From positions 186,001 to 250,000 of the forward strand of contig NZ_CP119988.1 in NCBI RefSeq assembly GCF_029338515.1: DNA of 64,000 nucleotides, read 5' to 3'. Positions 62,994 to 64,000 of this stretch are shown one piece after another. Position 1 is the stretch's first letter. Every line of letters starts with the position of its first letter. The position numbers were made by a program, and so were the translations under genes. This stretch comes from Haloglomus litoreum. Lineage in GTDB: Archaea; Halobacteriota; Halobacteria; Halobacteriales; Haloarculaceae. The notes below the pieces were generated by a model, which did not search any database, was not told where the DNA came from, and saw nothing but the letters and a program-made list of their open reading frames with translations.

Positions 62994-63233
62994 ATGGCTC
63001 AGGTCGAAATCGAGTACGCCGCCCCGCGCCGCCTCGGCGGCGAGGCCACCACGACCCGCCGGGTCCTCGCGGACTGGCTCGGCCAGCGACACGACGTCGA
63101 GGTCTCCTGTTCGCCCTCCACCGAGGACTGCTTCTGCGTCAGCGTCGACGGCGACCGCGTCTGGTGTACGGACCCGGCCGGTCGCATCGACCCGTTCGAG
63201 GCGGTTGCCGCGGTCCGGTCGCGGCTGGCGTAG
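62994..63233 (+). CDS. Rdx/SelW-like protein lacking the CxxC
   Basis: A 79-residue protein with the SelW/Rdx fold pattern (VEIEY ... beta, helix ... EVSCS ... VSVDGDRVWCTDP ... VAAVRSRL). Haloarchaeal Rdx proteins start VEIEYCxPC; here the site reads VEIEYAAPRR, so both redox cysteines are gone. Three Cys (EDCFC, VWC) are present elsewhere. GCTTTATCA (62961-62969) supports the ATG. Confidence 0.7.
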   Translation: MAQVEIEYAAPRRLGGEATTTRRVLADWLGQRHDVEVSCSPSTEDCFCVSVDGDRVWCTDPAGRIDPFEAVAAVRSRLA

Positions 63234-63425
63234 CCCGGCGGACGCCCGGGTGTGCCGGCGCGGACGGTGCCCGGCGACGGGGCCCCGGATGAACGCCCGG
63301 CGACGCGCCGGGTGATTGATGCCGCTGGGCACAGACCTCGGTCCCATGCGACAGCCATGCCGCCGGTGGGACGGCCACGTCGCGCCGAGCGACCGAGCCC
63401 CGATACGCGACGGGGTGGAGGGCCG

Positions 63426-64000
63426 ATGAGCGGCGACCGCGAGCGGCTCTCGGGGCCGGACAACGCCTGGCTCCAGATGGGACGCATCGAGAACCTGACC
63501 AACATCACGGGGATGCTCGTCTTCGAGGAGCGGGTCGCGTACGAGGAGCTGGTCGAGCGGCTCGACGAGCGGCTCCTGCGGTTCGACCGGTTCCGCCAGC
63601 GGGTCCACGGCGGCCACCGCCGGTTCCGCCGGCCGGAGTGGGAGTTCTCCCCCGGCCTCGACACCGAGACCCACGTCACCCACGTCGCGCTCCCCGAGCC
63701 ACAGGACAAGGCGGCGCTGGAGCGGTTCGTCGGGGGGTTGATGAGCCGGCCGCTCGACGAGGACCGTCCGCTCTGGGAGGCGTACCTCGTCGAGGGTGTC
63801 GGCGACGGGAACGCCGTCGTCTTCCGCATCAACCACTCCGTCGCCGACGGCTTCGCCCTGCTCTCGGTGATGCTGGGCCTCGTCGACGACCCGAGTGCCG
63901 TGGAGTTCCCCTTCGACGGCATCGAGGCGGTCGTCGAGGCGGACGAGGGGACGGATGGCGGTGACGGTGCCGGCGGCCCCGGGGCGGCTACCGACACCGG
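63426..64000 (+). CDS. Wax ester synthase/DGAT-like acyltransferase, cut by window end
   Basis: 191 codons visible; the rest lies beyond the window. The start SGPDNAWLQMGRIENLTNITGML and the active-site region FRINHSVADGFALLSVML fit the WS/DGAT family (PF03007), which makes wax esters or triacylglycerol. The canonical HHxxxDG reads NHSVADG: the first His is Asn, the catalytic second His and the DG are kept. A Gly/Asp-rich loop begins at the edge. Confidence 0.8.
   Translation, partial: MSGDRERLSGPDNAWLQMGRIENLTNITGMLVFEERVAYEELVERLDERLLRFDRFRQRVHGGHRRFRRPEWEFSPGLDTETHVTHVALPEPQDKAALERFVGGLMSRPLDEDRPLWEAYLVEGVGDGNAVVFRINHSVADGFALLSVMLGLVDDPSAVEFPFDGIEAVVEADEGTDGGDGAGGPGAATDT

Overview
The window is chromosomal DNA of a haloarchaeon (class Halobacteria). 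Coding GC is very high, proteins are strongly acidic, and most genes have a TATA-like box about 25-30 bp before the start codon, as expected for leaderless archaeal transcripts. Markers include an Orc1/Cdc6 protein, haloarchaeal glucose dehydrogenase, the PyrE-like regulator GfcR, a TrmB regulator, a PGF-CTERM surface protein and a Tat lipoprotein. I cannot name the genus. About 54 genes are supported. I see no rRNA, tRNA, CRISPR array or intact insertion sequence.

Region 1 (1-3.7 kb): a truncated zinc alcohol dehydrogenase, a metallo-beta-lactamase-fold hydrolase, a DAO-type FAD oxidoreductase and an IclR regulator. Region 2 (4.3-25 kb) is a central-carbon island. KDG kinase, a GapN-like aldehyde dehydrogenase and pyruvate kinase come first, then a divergent Orc1/Cdc6 paralogue. 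The glycerol block follows (membrane protein and glpK facing glpABC). PEP carboxylase, TrmB, GfcR and glucose dehydrogenase lie together beyond it. Three promoters (aldehyde dehydrogenase-pyk, ppc, gdh) carry sites close to the published Halobacterium TrmB motif TACT-N7/8-GAGTA. The window therefore appears to hold a sugar regulator together with several of its targets. Glycerol enters as glycerol 3-phosphate and dihydroxyacetone phosphate; glucose enters by the semi-phosphorylative Entner-Doudoroff route.

Region 3 (25-42 kb): a phasin-like helical protein, two acyl-CoA synthetases, a crotonase, an acyl-CoA dehydrogenase, an SDR, malic enzyme, a 2-hydroxyacid dehydrogenase, PPK2, a CPBP protease, a membrane-EEP phosphatase fusion, a DoxX protein and a second TrmB-family regulator. 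Region 4 (42-48 kb): a complete bioYMN biotin ECF transporter, a DUF6159-like membrane protein and an orphan trpB. Region 5 (48-64 kb): a second phasin-like protein, an HNH nuclease fused to a membrane domain, a dUTPase/dCTP-deaminase-like protein, mutL, a second PfkB kinase, a PGF-CTERM protein, a PUA protein, a glutamine amidotransferase, a lipoprotein, a lipoate ligase, an AstE/AspA-like enzyme, a P-loop kinase, an Rdx-like protein without its CxxC, and the start of a wax-ester-synthase/DGAT-like acyltransferase.

Four gene-free islands (45.6-46.4, 53.6-54.0, 57.5-58.5 and 59.95-60.26 kb) hold related dispersed elements. One is a ~122-bp element present twice, with terminal and internal inverted repeats. 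Another is a modular repeat present at 53.8 and 58.1 kb. Three of the islands also carry chains of perfect hairpins with mostly 3-nt loops. These islands are the least explained part of the window.
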